Source: Hymenobacter sp. CRA2 (lineage in GTDB: Bacteria; Bacteroidota; Bacteroidia; Cytophagales; Hymenobacteraceae). Taken from it: a stretch of 64,000 bases of DNA. The notes under the pieces were generated by a model, which saw only the letters and a program-made list of their open reading frames with translations, made no database searches and was not told the origin of the DNA. Within the stretch, counting starts at the first letter, position 1. Every line of letters starts with the position of its first letter. This document shows, piece after piece, positions 10,975 through 19,247 of the stretch. Both the position numbers and the translations under genes were made by a program. The stretch covers positions 124,001-188,000 of the forward strand of contig NZ_MVBC01000007.1 in NCBI RefSeq assembly GCF_002007105.1. The letters are read 5' to 3'.

Positions 10975-12699
10975 ATGGCCCAAATCATAAAAATGCCCAA
11001 GATGAGCGACACGATGACGGAAGGTGTCATCGCCGCGTGGCTCAAAAAAGTGGGCGACAAGGTAAAGTCGGGTGACATCCTGGCGGAAGTGGAAACCGAC
11101 AAGGCCACCATGGAGCTGGAGAACTACGAAGACGGAACCTTGCTGTACATCGGGCCGAAAGAAAAAGAATCGGTTCCGGTGGACGGGGTATTGGCCATCA
11201 TCGGCAAAGAAGGTGAAGACATTTCCGGCTTGCTGAACCAAGCCGGCGGCAACGGCGCCGCAGCGCCCGCACCCGCCGCCGAGCAGCCCCAGGCCGAGCA
11301 ACCGGCCCCCGCGCCGGCTCCCGCTGCGCCTGCCCCGGCTCCTGTAGCCGCGGCGCCGGCCGGCAACGGCAAAAAAGCCACCGTGGTGCGCATGCCCAAG
11401 ATGAGCGACACCATGACCGAAGGCGTTATTGCCTCCTGGCTCAAGAAGGTGGGCGACAAAGTGAAATCAGGCGACATCCTGGCCGAGGTAGAAACCGACA
11501 AGGCTACGATGGAGCTGGAAAACTACGAGGACGGCACCCTGCTCTACATCGGCGCCAAGGATGGTGAGTCCGTGGCCGTAGATGGCGTGCTGGCCGTTAT
11601 CGGCGAAGAAGGTGCCGACGTACAGGCCCTGATTGGTGGCCAGTCGGGTGGTGCTTCGCCGGCGCCGGCCGCGGCGCCGCAGCCAGAAGCTGCTCCGGCG
11701 GCCGCTGCTGCGCCGGCCGCTAACGCCGCTGAAGCAGCTCCGCAGGCTGCCGCTACGGCTTCGGCCGGTGGCCGCATCTTCGCTTCGCCGCTGGCCAAGC
11801 GCATTGCGCAGGACAAAGGCATCGACCTGAACGCCGTGAAGGGCTCGGGCGAAAACGGCCGCATCGTGTCGCGTGACCTGGAAAATGCCCAGCCCGGCGC
11901 CGCGCCGCAGGCTGCTCCGGCCGCTCAGCCCACGGCTGCGCCGCAACCCGCCGCGGCACCCGCTCAGCAGGCTGCTCCGGCACCGCAAGCGGCCCCGGCC
12001 GCCCCGGCTGCCGCCGAAGGCACTTACACCGAGACGCCGGTGTCGCAGATGCGCAAGGTCATTGCCCGCCGTCTGTCCGAGAGCCTGTTTACGGCCCCGC
12101 ACTTCTATCTCACGATGGAAATTTCGATGGACAAAGCCATCGAAGCCCGCGGCCGCCTCAACGAGCTGTCGCCGGTGAAGCTGTCGTTCAACGACATGGT
12201 CATCAAGGCTGCCGCCGTGGCGTTGCGTCAGCACCCGGCCGTAAACTCCTCGTGGCTCGGCGACAAAATCCGCGTCAACAAGGTGTACAACATCGGCGTG
12301 GCCGTGGCCGTGGACGAAGGCCTGCTGGTGCCCGTGGTGCGCAACGCCGACCAGAAGGGCCTCTCGGCCATTGCCTCGGAGGTAAAAGAGCTGGCTGGCA
12401 AGGCCAAGAGCAAGAAGCTGCAGCCGGCCGAGTGGGAAGGCAGCACCTTCACCATCTCCAACCTGGGCATGTTCGGCATCGAGGAATTCACTGCCATCAT
12501 CAACCCGCCGGATGCCTGCATCCTGGCCGTGGGCGGCATCAAGCAGACGCCCGTGGTGAAGGACGGCCAGATCGTGGTCGGCAACGTGATGAAAGTGACG
12601 CTGTCCTGCGACCACCGCGTGGTGGACGGCGCTACCGGCGCCGCCTTCCTGCAGACGCTGAAAGGCCTGCTGGAAGACCCGATGCGCATGCTCATCTGA
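10975..12699 (+). CDS. Pyruvate dehydrogenase complex dihydrolipoamide acetyltransferase (E2)
   Basis: The 574 residues form a classic E2 chain. Two lipoyl domains (about 2-83 and 135-217) each have the ETDKATME turn, with lipoyl lysines Lys43 and Lys176. Long Ala/Pro linkers lead to a peripheral-subunit-binding domain (about 267-303, RIFASPLAKRIAQDKGID) and the acetyltransferase core (about 352-574) with the active-site motif SCDHRVVDG (His547, Asp551). The protein transfers acetyl groups from E1 to CoA. The start MAQIIKMPKMSDTMTEG is the usual one, which favours the pyruvate over the 2-oxoglutarate complex. The two lipoyl domains are nearly identical in protein and similar in DNA, so recombination between them could change their number. 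It is a single gene here; the E1 and E3 genes are not in the window. Confidence 0.95.
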   Translation: MAQIIKMPKMSDTMTEGVIAAWLKKVGDKVKSGDILAEVETDKATMELENYEDGTLLYIGPKEKESVPVDGVLAIIGKEGEDISGLLNQAGGNGAAAPAPAAEQPQAEQPAPAPAPAAPAPAPVAAAPAGNGKKATVVRMPKMSDTMTEGVIASWLKKVGDKVKSGDILAEVETDKATMELENYEDGTLLYIGAKDGESVAVDGVLAVIGEEGADVQALIGGQSGGASPAPAAAPQPEAAPAAAAAPAANAAEAAPQAAATASAGGRIFASPLAKRIAQDKGIDLNAVKGSGENGRIVSRDLENAQPGAAPQAAPAAQPTAAPQPAAAPAQQAAPAPQAAPAAPAAAEGTYTETPVSQMRKVIARRLSESLFTAPHFYLTMEISMDKAIEARGRLNELSPVKLSFNDMVIKAAAVALRQHPAVNSSWLGDKIRVNKVYNIGVAVAVDEGLLVPVVRNADQKGLSAIASEVKELAGKAKSKKLQPAEWEGSTFTISNLGMFGIEEFTAIINPPDACILAVGGIKQTPVVKDGQIVVGNVMKVTLSCDHRVVDGATGAAFLQTLKGLLEDPMRMLI

Positions 12700-12728
12700 G
12701 CTGCCTAACCACCTGAATTGTATTGCCG

Positions 12729-12765
12729 AAGCCGGCCAGCCCTCGGGGTTGGCCGGCTTTATTTT
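12729..12765 (+). terminator. Rho-independent terminator after the E2 gene
   Basis: The arms AAGCCGGCCA (12729-12738) and its complement (12750-12759) close a GC-rich hairpin followed by TATTTT. Confidence 0.8.
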
Positions 12766-12903
12766 CGCTGGCCTGGCAAAGGCAGAATGTATTTAGGTCA
12801 GCACCGGCTACCGGCCCCTTGCGGGCGGGCTGCGCCAGATTTGTGTGCTACCTTCCGCCCCTGCTGCTACGCACAGTCCTTTTCATTCCCCTCGCCAACC
12901 TCT

Positions 12904-15231
12904 ATGCACAAGTATGTACTGGCCCTCGCGGCTGCTACGCTTTTCATGTCCACGGCCCCGGCCCAGCAGCGCCCCGCGCTGACGGAGCAGGACTACGCCC
13001 GGGCCGAACGGTTCCTGAGCTACAACACCCAAGCCCTGGTGGATGGCGGCGCAGGCGCGCCCAACTGGCTGGCCAACGACCGGTTCTGGTACCGCGTGCT
13101 CACGCCGCAGGGCAGCGAGTTTGTCCTCGTCGACCCGGCTCGCAAAAGCCGCACGGTAGCTTTCGATCAGGCCAAGCTGGCGGCTGCGCTGTCGACGGCC
13201 AGCGGCAAAACCTACGCGGCGGGCCGCCTGCCGTTTCGCAGCTTCGGGTTTGTGCCCGATGAAAAGAGCATCTCGTTCGCAGCCGCTGGCAAAACCTGGC
13301 AGTACGACCTGGCCAGCAGCCAGCTGAGTCCGGGAACGGCCGTGGCCCCCGCCCGCAACGAAGCCAACGAAATTCTGTCGCCCGACGGCAAGCTGGCCGC
13401 CTACATCAAGGACTACAACCTGTGGGTGCGCGATACGAAAACCAACCAAAGTACCCCGCTGACCACCGACGGCGTGCAGAACTACGGCTACGCCACCGAC
13501 AACGCCGGCTGGAGCCACAGCGACAAGGCGGTGCTGCGCTGGTCGCCCGATTCGCGCAAGATTGCCACCTTCCGCCAGGACCAGCGCAACGTAGGCGACA
13601 TGTACCTGGTGACGACCAACGTGGGCCATCCGAAGCTGGAAGCGTGGAAATACCCGCTGCCCGGCGACAAGGACATTGCCATGATCGAGCGGATAGTCAT
13701 CGAGGTAAATCCGGCCAAAGTGGTACGCTTCCAGATGGCCCCGGACCCGCACCGCGGCACGCTCTCCGACGACATTTCCAGCAGCGGCACCTTCGACGAC
13801 GTGGACTGGAGCGCCGACGCGAGCCAGCTGGCCTTCGTCTCGACTTCGCGCGACCATAAGGAAGAAAAGGTGCGCATTGTCGACGCCACGACCGGCGCTG
13901 TGCGAGACGTGTTTACGGAAACCGTCGCCACCCAGTACGAGTCGGGCCAGGGCGCTATCAACTGGCGCTACCTGCCCAAAACCAAGGAAATCATCTGGTA
14001 CTCGGAGCGCGAGAACTGGGGCCACCTGTACCTCTACGACGCCACCAGCGGCAAGCTCAAAAAGCAAATCACCAAGGGCAACTGGGTGGTGACGCAGCTG
14101 CTGCGGGTGGACGAGAAAAACCGGCAGCTGTACTTCCTGGCCGATGGCCGGGAGCCCGGCAACCCCTACTTCACCCACCTCTACCGCATCGGGCTGGATG
14201 GCAAGAACCTCACCCTGCTCACGCCGGAAGCCGGCAACCACCAGGTGACGTTTGCGCCCTCGGGTAAGTACTTCGTCGACACGTACTCGCAGCCCGACCG
14301 CCCCGGCAGCACGGTGCTGCGCTCGGCCGATGGCAAGCTGATTTCGACCCTGGAGAAAACCGATATTTCCCGCCTCACCGCTACTGGCTGGAAGGCGCCC
14401 ACGCCCATCACGGTGAAGGCCGCCGACGGGCAGACCGACCTTTACGGGCTGATGTTTACGCCCAGCACGCTGGAGGCTGGCCGGAAGTACCCCATCATCG
14501 ACTACATCTACCCCGGGCCGCAGGGCGGGGGCGTGGGCAGCTGGTCGTTTGCGGCGGCGCGCAACGACCACCAAGCCCTGGCGGAGCTGGGCTTCGTGGT
14601 GGTGGTGATTGAGGGCAGCTGCAACCCGCTGCGCTCCAAAAGCTACCACGACGCCTGCTACGGCAACATGGCCGAAAACACGCTGTCGGACCAAGTGAGC
14701 GGCATGCGCCAGCTGGCCCAACGCTTCCCCTACATCGATTTGGAGCGGGCTGGCATCTGGGGGCACTCGGGCGGCGGCTACGCTACGGCCGCGGCCCTGT
14801 TCCGCTACCCCGACTTCTTCAAGGTGGGCATCTCCGAGTCGGGCAACCACGAAAACCGCAACTACGAGGACGACTGGGCCGAGCGCTACATCGGCCTGCT
14901 CAAAACCAACGCCGACGGCACCACCAACTACGACAACCAAGCCAACGCCGTTAATGCCAAAAACCTCAAGGGCAAGCTGATGCTGGCCCATGGCTTGATG
15001 GACGACAACGTGCCGCCCTACAACACGTGGTTGGTGGTAGAAGCCCTCACCAAGGCCAACAAGAGCTACGACCTCGTGGTATTCCCCAACGCGGCCCACG
15101 GCTACGGCCAGTACTCGCCCTACATGATGCGTCGCCGCTGGGACTACTTCGTGCAGCACCTGGCTGGCGCCGAGCCCCCGCACGACTACCAGATGAAGCC
15201 CCGGCCCGACCCGCGCAACGCGGTGCAGTAG
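12904..15231 (+). CDS. S9 family prolyl oligopeptidase, dipeptidyl-peptidase IV-like
   Basis: The 775 residues start with a Sec signal peptide (about 1-20, ending Pro-Ala-Gln-Gln), so the enzyme is exported. Residues about 90-500 are the DPP-IV beta-propeller (PF00930), with the turns RWSPDSRKIATFRQDQRNV and WYSERENWGHLYLYD (including the Glu-Arg pair that binds the free N-terminus in this family). The peptidase domain (PF00326, about 560-765) shows GHSGGGYA (nucleophile Ser near 622), MDDNVPP (Asp near 700) and NAAHGYG (His near 732). Such enzymes release N-terminal dipeptides, often with proline second, and feed amino acids to the cell. The open frame extends upstream to 12718, but the first 62 residues before MHKYVLAL overlap the previous terminator and are rejected. 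A repeat-derived terminator follows. Confidence 0.93.
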   Translation: MHKYVLALAAATLFMSTAPAQQRPALTEQDYARAERFLSYNTQALVDGGAGAPNWLANDRFWYRVLTPQGSEFVLVDPARKSRTVAFDQAKLAAALSTASGKTYAAGRLPFRSFGFVPDEKSISFAAAGKTWQYDLASSQLSPGTAVAPARNEANEILSPDGKLAAYIKDYNLWVRDTKTNQSTPLTTDGVQNYGYATDNAGWSHSDKAVLRWSPDSRKIATFRQDQRNVGDMYLVTTNVGHPKLEAWKYPLPGDKDIAMIERIVIEVNPAKVVRFQMAPDPHRGTLSDDISSSGTFDDVDWSADASQLAFVSTSRDHKEEKVRIVDATTGAVRDVFTETVATQYESGQGAINWRYLPKTKEIIWYSERENWGHLYLYDATSGKLKKQITKGNWVVTQLLRVDEKNRQLYFLADGREPGNPYFTHLYRIGLDGKNLTLLTPEAGNHQVTFAPSGKYFVDTYSQPDRPGSTVLRSADGKLISTLEKTDISRLTATGWKAPTPITVKAADGQTDLYGLMFTPSTLEAGRKYPIIDYIYPGPQGGGVGSWSFAAARNDHQALAELGFVVVVIEGSCNPLRSKSYHDACYGNMAENTLSDQVSGMRQLAQRFPYIDLERAGIWGHSGGGYATAAALFRYPDFFKVGISESGNHENRNYEDDWAERYIGLLKTNADGTTNYDNQANAVNAKNLKGKLMLAHGLMDDNVPPYNTWLVVEALTKANKSYDLVVFPNAAHGYGQYSPYMMRRRWDYFVQHLAGAEPPHDYQMKPRPDPRNAVQ

Positions 15232-15252
15232 GCTGGTAGGCTTAAAAGCTCT

Positions 15253-15295
15253 AGACCGTCATTCCGAGCATCGTCGAGGAATGACGGTCTTTTTT
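15253..15295 (+). terminator. Terminator built from a repeat half-site
   Basis: The arms 15253-15265 and 15278-15290 (AGACCGTCATTCC and its complement) close a hairpin followed by six T. GTCATTCCGAGC is the same opening as the repeat at 6269, so a repeat copy seems to serve as terminator. Confidence 0.8.
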
Positions 15296-15364
15296 CATTC
15301 AATGAGCATGACCCACTTCTCAGGAGCGACCTGGGGCAAGCTGGGCGTTCCAGGTGGATTCGCG

Positions 15365-15372
15365 TAGCTTTG
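15365..15372 (+). promoter_or_regulatory. Probable -7 box of the hslV promoter
   Basis: TAGCTTTG is an exact TAnnTTTG box 43 bases before the hslV ATG. The -33 region has no clean TTTG. Confidence 0.4.
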
Positions 15373-15415
15373 CGCCTTCCCGCCGAAAAAGCGGGTCATT
15401 CCTTTTGCTGCTCCT

Positions 15416-15952
15416 ATGAAAATCCGCTCTACTACGGTGCTGGGCATCCGGCACAACGGCGAAATTGCCGTGGGTGCCGATGGCCAGGCCACCATGGACA
15501 AGCACGTGGCCAAAAACAACGTGCGCAAGATTCGCCAGCTGCACGGCGGCAAAGTGGTAACGGGCTTTGCCGGCTCCACCGCCGACGCCTTCGCGCTGCT
15601 GGAACGCTTCGAGGAAAAGCTGGGCGCTTTCGGCCAGAACCTGAAGCGCGCCGCCATTGAGCTGGCCAAGGACTGGCGCAAAGACCAGTACCTGCGCAAG
15701 CTGGAAGCCATGATGGTGGTGGCCGACAAGGACGAGCTGCTCATCATTGCCGGCACCGGCGACGTGCTGGAGCCCGATTCCGACGTGGCTGCCATCGGCT
15801 CGGGGGCCATGTACGCCCAGGCCGCCGCGCTGGCCCTGAAGAAGCACGCCCCGCAGCTCACGGCCCGGCAGATGGTGGAGGAAGCCCTGCACATCGCCGC
15901 CGATATCTGCATTTACACGAACCATAACCTCATCATCGAGGAGCCGGTATAG
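15416..15952 (+). CDS. hslV: ATP-dependent protease proteolytic subunit HslV
   Basis: The 178-residue protein is the proteasome-like peptidase that forms a double hexamer and works with the HslU unfoldase in the cytoplasm. The Thr-Thr pair at residues 6-7 (MKIRSTTVLGIRHNGEIAVGADGQ) gives the N-terminal nucleophile after removal of a five-residue leader; GADGQATM, KVVTGFAGSTADAFALLERFE and the end CIYTNHNLIIEE are typical. Length is normal. The next gene is not hslU, which usually sits next to it, so the unfoldase must be encoded elsewhere. It may be read together with the 185-residue membrane protein 29 bases downstream. Confidence 0.96.
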   Translation: MKIRSTTVLGIRHNGEIAVGADGQATMDKHVAKNNVRKIRQLHGGKVVTGFAGSTADAFALLERFEEKLGAFGQNLKRAAIELAKDWRKDQYLRKLEAMMVVADKDELLIIAGTGDVLEPDSDVAAIGSGAMYAQAAALALKKHAPQLTARQMVEEALHIAADICIYTNHNLIIEEPV

Positions 15953-15981
15953 GGTAGACGCTCACCTGCTTACGCCGCTCT

Positions 15982-16539
15982 ATGGAACCCCTGGTCGTTC
16001 GCCTCGCGCGCTGGCGCTTTATCCTGCTAGCCCTGCTGATGCTGCCGTTTGCCCTGCTCGGCTTGCTGCTGCTACCGGAGGACGACGTGGCGCTGCAGGT
16101 AATGGGTTTGGGCTTCCTGGCCTTGTTTGGGGGACTGATGGTGTTTGCGCTGGTGAAGGTGATTCAGCACAAACCCGTGCTCATCGTCTCCGACGAAGGC
16201 ATTGAGGACCGGCGGCTCAAAATCGGCATCATTCCGTGGGGTGAGGTAATACGCGCCTACGAGTTGCCCTACCTGTGGCACAAAAACGTGCAGGTGCAGG
16301 TGCGCAACCCTGAGCAGTTCAAGCGCAAGCAACCCGTACTAATTCGCACGCTTGGGGAGCTGAACGTCGCCGCTGGCTGGGCACCCTTTGTGCTCGTGAC
16401 GGCCAACACCGACACGCCGGCCAGATCTGTGGTCGACTACATCTACCAACAGCTGGCGCTGCAGTGGCCTACCCCGACGCCGACCGAGGAGGCCACTACC
16501 CCCGCCGCACAGCCCGATAAATACCCCACCCGCCTGTGA
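15982..16539 (+). CDS. Two-helix membrane protein, STM3941-like
   Basis: The 185 residues contain two membrane helices (about 11-31 and 38-60) joined by a short acidic turn, then a cytoplasmic beta-rich domain (about 65-160) with VLIVSDEGIEDRRLKIGIIPWGEVIRAYE. This PH-like strand pattern, with a hydrophobic hairpin first and the conserved I.W..I segment, is that of the STM3941 group of uncharacterised bacterial proteins. The last 30 residues are a Thr/Pro-rich tail. The role is unknown; such proteins resemble small bacterial PH-domain membrane proteins. It starts 29 bases after hslV and its stop overlaps a possible GTG start of the next frame. Confidence 0.7.
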   Translation: MEPLVVRLARWRFILLALLMLPFALLGLLLLPEDDVALQVMGLGFLALFGGLMVFALVKVIQHKPVLIVSDEGIEDRRLKIGIIPWGEVIRAYELPYLWHKNVQVQVRNPEQFKRKQPVLIRTLGELNVAAGWAPFVLVTANTDTPARSVVDYIYQQLALQWPTPTPTEEATTPAAQPDKYPTRL

Positions 16540-16640
16540 CCGAACAAGGACAGCCTAGGGTGGAGGAATGGCCTGCCAACCGCAAGCCATCCGCTGCCTT
16601 CGCTGCCCTTTCCTGCACCAAGCTGCCGGCGTACTACCTG

Positions 16641-17516
16641 ATGAGCAAGGCAATTCAACTGATTCGCACGCTGCAAATACCCTTTCTGGTGCTGAGCCTG
16701 TTGCTGCTCACGGCCGAAGCTTGGGCGCTCAGGCCCGACCGCGTATACCACCAATTGCCCGATTCGGTAGGCTTGGCTTACACCGCGGCCGACGTACAAA
16801 CGGCCGACGGCTACCGGCTCAAAACCTGGCGTTTCGAACCGGCTCCGGCCGCCGCTCGGCACGCCACGGTGGTGCTGGCTTATCAGGACTTCGGCAACAT
16901 GGGCTATTACCTGCACCAGGTAAAGGCCTTGCACCGCGCCGGTTACCACGTCATCACGTTCGACTACCGCGGCTTTGGGCAAAGTGCCGATTTCCCGCTT
17001 AACCCCGCGCAGCTCTACTACCCCGAGTTTGCCGAGGACCTGCGGGCAGTGGTACACGCCGCGCGCCAGCTCTGGCCGCGGCAGCCGCTAGGTGTGTTTG
17101 CCCTCTCGATGGGTACTATCCCGGCGGCTACCGTGGCGGCCGGGCGTGAGGTGGATTTTCTGGTGGCGGAAGGCTTCGTGGCCGATCCGCAGGCCATGGT
17201 GCGCAGCGTAAAACAGGCGAAGAACAAAGACGTGTTGCTGCCAGCTACGGCCGCGCAGTACCCCGCACTGCTTCCCAAGATCAAGTGTCCGATGCTCGTG
17301 TTTGCCGGCAGCCAAGACGCTTTTACGCCACTAGCCGACAGCCGGCAACTGGTGGCGCAGGGCCGCCGACGCGAGTTGGTAGAGTTTGCGGGCGGACACC
17401 TAGGCGGTTTCGAAGCCTTGTCGCCGCAGCCCTTGGCTTATGCTACCTTTGGCGACCTGTACGTAGCGCGCATCACCGGCTTTCTGCAGGCGAGGGGCTT
17501 CATTCGCACTTCCTAA
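16641..17516 (+). CDS. Alpha/beta hydrolase, exported or membrane-anchored
   Basis: From ATG 16641 the product has 291 residues with a signal peptide or anchor at about 1-29 (LVLSLLLLTAEAWA). The alpha/beta-hydrolase core follows: TVVLAYQDFGNMGYYLHQVKAL, VITFDYRGFGQS, the nucleophile elbow FALSMGT (Ser present but the first glycine of GxSxG replaced by Ala), GSQDAFTPL (Asp) and GGHLGGF (His). The full triad is therefore plausible. Its substrate is unknown; the fold resembles serine aminopeptidase S33 and lysophospholipase-like enzymes. The frame is open from GTG 16536, which overlaps the previous stop, but the first 35 residues are not hydrophobic and I prefer the later start. It probably belongs to the same rightward group as hslV. 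Confidence 0.78.
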   Translation: MSKAIQLIRTLQIPFLVLSLLLLTAEAWALRPDRVYHQLPDSVGLAYTAADVQTADGYRLKTWRFEPAPAAARHATVVLAYQDFGNMGYYLHQVKALHRAGYHVITFDYRGFGQSADFPLNPAQLYYPEFAEDLRAVVHAARQLWPRQPLGVFALSMGTIPAATVAAGREVDFLVAEGFVADPQAMVRSVKQAKNKDVLLPATAAQYPALLPKIKCPMLVFAGSQDAFTPLADSRQLVAQGRRRELVEFAGGHLGGFEALSPQPLAYATFGDLYVARITGFLQARGFIRTS

Positions 17517-17537
17517 CCGCTGTTTCGACGCCAAGGC

Positions 17538-18032
17538 ATGAAGCAAAGCCAATTCGATTTCCAGACCCTGGGCGAGTCGTTGCGGGCCGATACGCAGGAG
17601 TTTATCGACACGTACGCGGCCAAATACCCCGAGGACGGGCCCATCCTGGCGTTTTGCTTGTACTTCGAATCAACCCTGGACGCGACGGGCATGATGCTGC
17701 CGCAGCGGGCAACCAGCAAGGAGGTAGGCGCCTCCATCAGTGATACCGCGTCCTGGTTCTATTACGACGACCATGTGCAGGCTTCGTTGTCGGAACCCAC
17801 CTTGGCGCTGTTTGAAGCCTACTCGGAGCTGTGCTACGACGAGGACACGGACACCGCCCACCTGCCGGAACAGTTCAAGCAGATGATCAGCCAGGTGATG
17901 CAGCAGTTGGACTTCGCCAAGCTGCCCCGCACGCCCGATTTCATCTACTTTGCCGAGGGCATGGATGAAGAATACGACGCCTGGAAGGACACCATTCCGC
18001 CGGCTCTTTTGAAAAAGCATTTCCGCCAATAG
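17538..18032 (+). CDS. Acidic cytoplasmic protein of unknown function
   Basis: The 164 residues have no signal peptide or membrane helix and are rich in Asp and Glu. The order is a helix (DFQTLGESLRADTQEFIDTY), a strand (GPILAFCLYFES), a variable loop, and then two helical stretches ending in DAWKDTIPPALLKKHF. The strand followed by a small-residue turn is reminiscent of DUF4303-type immunity-like proteins, but I would not name it on this basis. It begins 21 bases after the hydrolase and may be co-transcribed with it. Codon use supports a real gene. Confidence 0.65.
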   Translation: MKQSQFDFQTLGESLRADTQEFIDTYAAKYPEDGPILAFCLYFESTLDATGMMLPQRATSKEVGASISDTASWFYYDDHVQASLSEPTLALFEAYSELCYDEDTDTAHLPEQFKQMISQVMQQLDFAKLPRTPDFIYFAEGMDEEYDAWKDTIPPALLKKHFRQ

Positions 18033-18174
18033 GCCCTAATCCTGGCTTTTTGGTGAGCAACCCAGCCGGAATGGTACGCTATTCAGAACTTTCGATATAG
18101 CGCCTCACCGTTGAACGATTCCCGGCTGTAGTTTGATTGTAAACCGCACACCCACTTCTTCTGACCATCTTTCG

Positions 18175-19146
18175 ATGAACGTAACCAACTTCCTCAAGCA
18201 CCACTACCGCCACTTCAACGCCGCTGCTCTCATCGACGCGGCCGAAGGCTATAACAAGCACCTCGCCGAAGGTGGCAAGATGATGATTACCCTGGCCGGT
18301 GCCATGAGCACCGCCGAAATGGGCATCCAGCTGGCCGAGCTCATCCGCCAGGACAAGGTGCAAATCATCAGCTGCACGGGTGCCAACCTGGAAGAGGACA
18401 TCTTCAACCTCGTGGCCCACGACTTCTACGAGCGGGTGCCCAACTACCGCGACCTGACGGCTGCCGACGAGCAGGCCCTGCTGGAGCGCCACATGAACCG
18501 CGTAACCGACACCTGCATTCCGGAAGAGGAGGCCATGCGCCGCCTGGAGCACTCGGTGCTGAAGTTCTGGGAGCAGGCCGACAAAGCCGGCGAGCGGTAC
18601 TTCCCCCACGAGTTCTTCTACCAGATCCTCAAGTCGGGCGAGCTGGAGCAGTACTACCAGATCGACCCCAAGGACAGCTGGATGCTGGCCGCCGCCGAGA
18701 AAAACCTGCCCATCATCTGCCCGGGCTGGGAAGACTCCACGCTCGGCAACATCTTCGCCGGCCACGTCATTTCGGGCGACATCCAGAACGTGCACACGGT
18801 GCGTACCGGCATCGAGTACATGATCTACCTGGCCGACTGGTACACCCAGAACGCTAAGGAAGAAAGCAAAGTGGGCTTCTTCCAGATTGGCGGCGGCATT
18901 GCCGGCGACTTCCCGATCTGCGTGGTGCCCATGCTGCACCAGGATCTGCAGCGCACCTCGGTGCCGCTGTGGGGCTACTTCGCCCAGATTTCGGACTCCA
19001 CCACCTCGTACGGCTCGTACTCCGGCGCCGTGCCCAACGAGAAAATCACCTGGGGCAAGCTGGGCCAGGACACGCCCAAGTACATCATCGAATCGGACGC
19101 GACCATCGTGGCGCCGCTGATTTTCGCGATGGTGCTGGGCCAGTAA
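18175..19146 (+). CDS. Deoxyhypusine synthase-like protein
   Basis: The 323 residues match the deoxyhypusine synthase family (PF01916): AGAMSTAEMGIQLAELIRQDKV, SCTGANLEEDIFNLVAHD, the NAD-site stretch ICPGWEDSTLGN, GGGIAGDFPICVVPM and the active-site segment EKITWGKLG, whose Lys295 corresponds to the lysine that carries the aminobutyl intermediate. In archaea and eukaryotes the enzyme modifies eIF5A, but bacteria lack that protein. Bacterial members are therefore thought to act on free polyamines (for example homospermidine formation); which reaction applies here cannot be read from sequence. The open frame starts at TTG 18133, but the ATG at 18175 (MNVTNFLKHHYRHFN) matches family starts. It is a single gene with a strong terminator. 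Confidence 0.88.
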   Translation: MNVTNFLKHHYRHFNAAALIDAAEGYNKHLAEGGKMMITLAGAMSTAEMGIQLAELIRQDKVQIISCTGANLEEDIFNLVAHDFYERVPNYRDLTAADEQALLERHMNRVTDTCIPEEEAMRRLEHSVLKFWEQADKAGERYFPHEFFYQILKSGELEQYYQIDPKDSWMLAAAEKNLPIICPGWEDSTLGNIFAGHVISGDIQNVHTVRTGIEYMIYLADWYTQNAKEESKVGFFQIGGGIAGDFPICVVPMLHQDLQRTSVPLWGYFAQISDSTTSYGSYSGAVPNEKITWGKLGQDTPKYIIESDATIVAPLIFAMVLGQ

Positions 19147-19167
19147 TTGCCGCCCGGTACAAAGTTG

Positions 19168-19202
19168 AACCGCCCGCCGCTGAGCTTCAGCGGCGGGCGG
19201 TT
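19168..19202 (+). terminator. Strong rho-independent terminator
   Basis: Sixteen-base perfect arms (19168-19183 and 19187-19202) with a 3-base loop are followed by TCGTTTTTGG. It ends the deoxyhypusine synthase-like gene. Confidence 0.88.
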
Positions 19203-19247
19203 TCGTTTTTGGCCGTTTCAGCTGAGCACCGAGGTTATGCTCCGTGC

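Noticed and set aside
12883-15183. 766-residue reverse-strand frame opposite the S9 peptidase
   Set aside because: Shadow of the DPP-IV-like gene, which has a full catalytic triad and signal peptide; the mirror frame has no family features.
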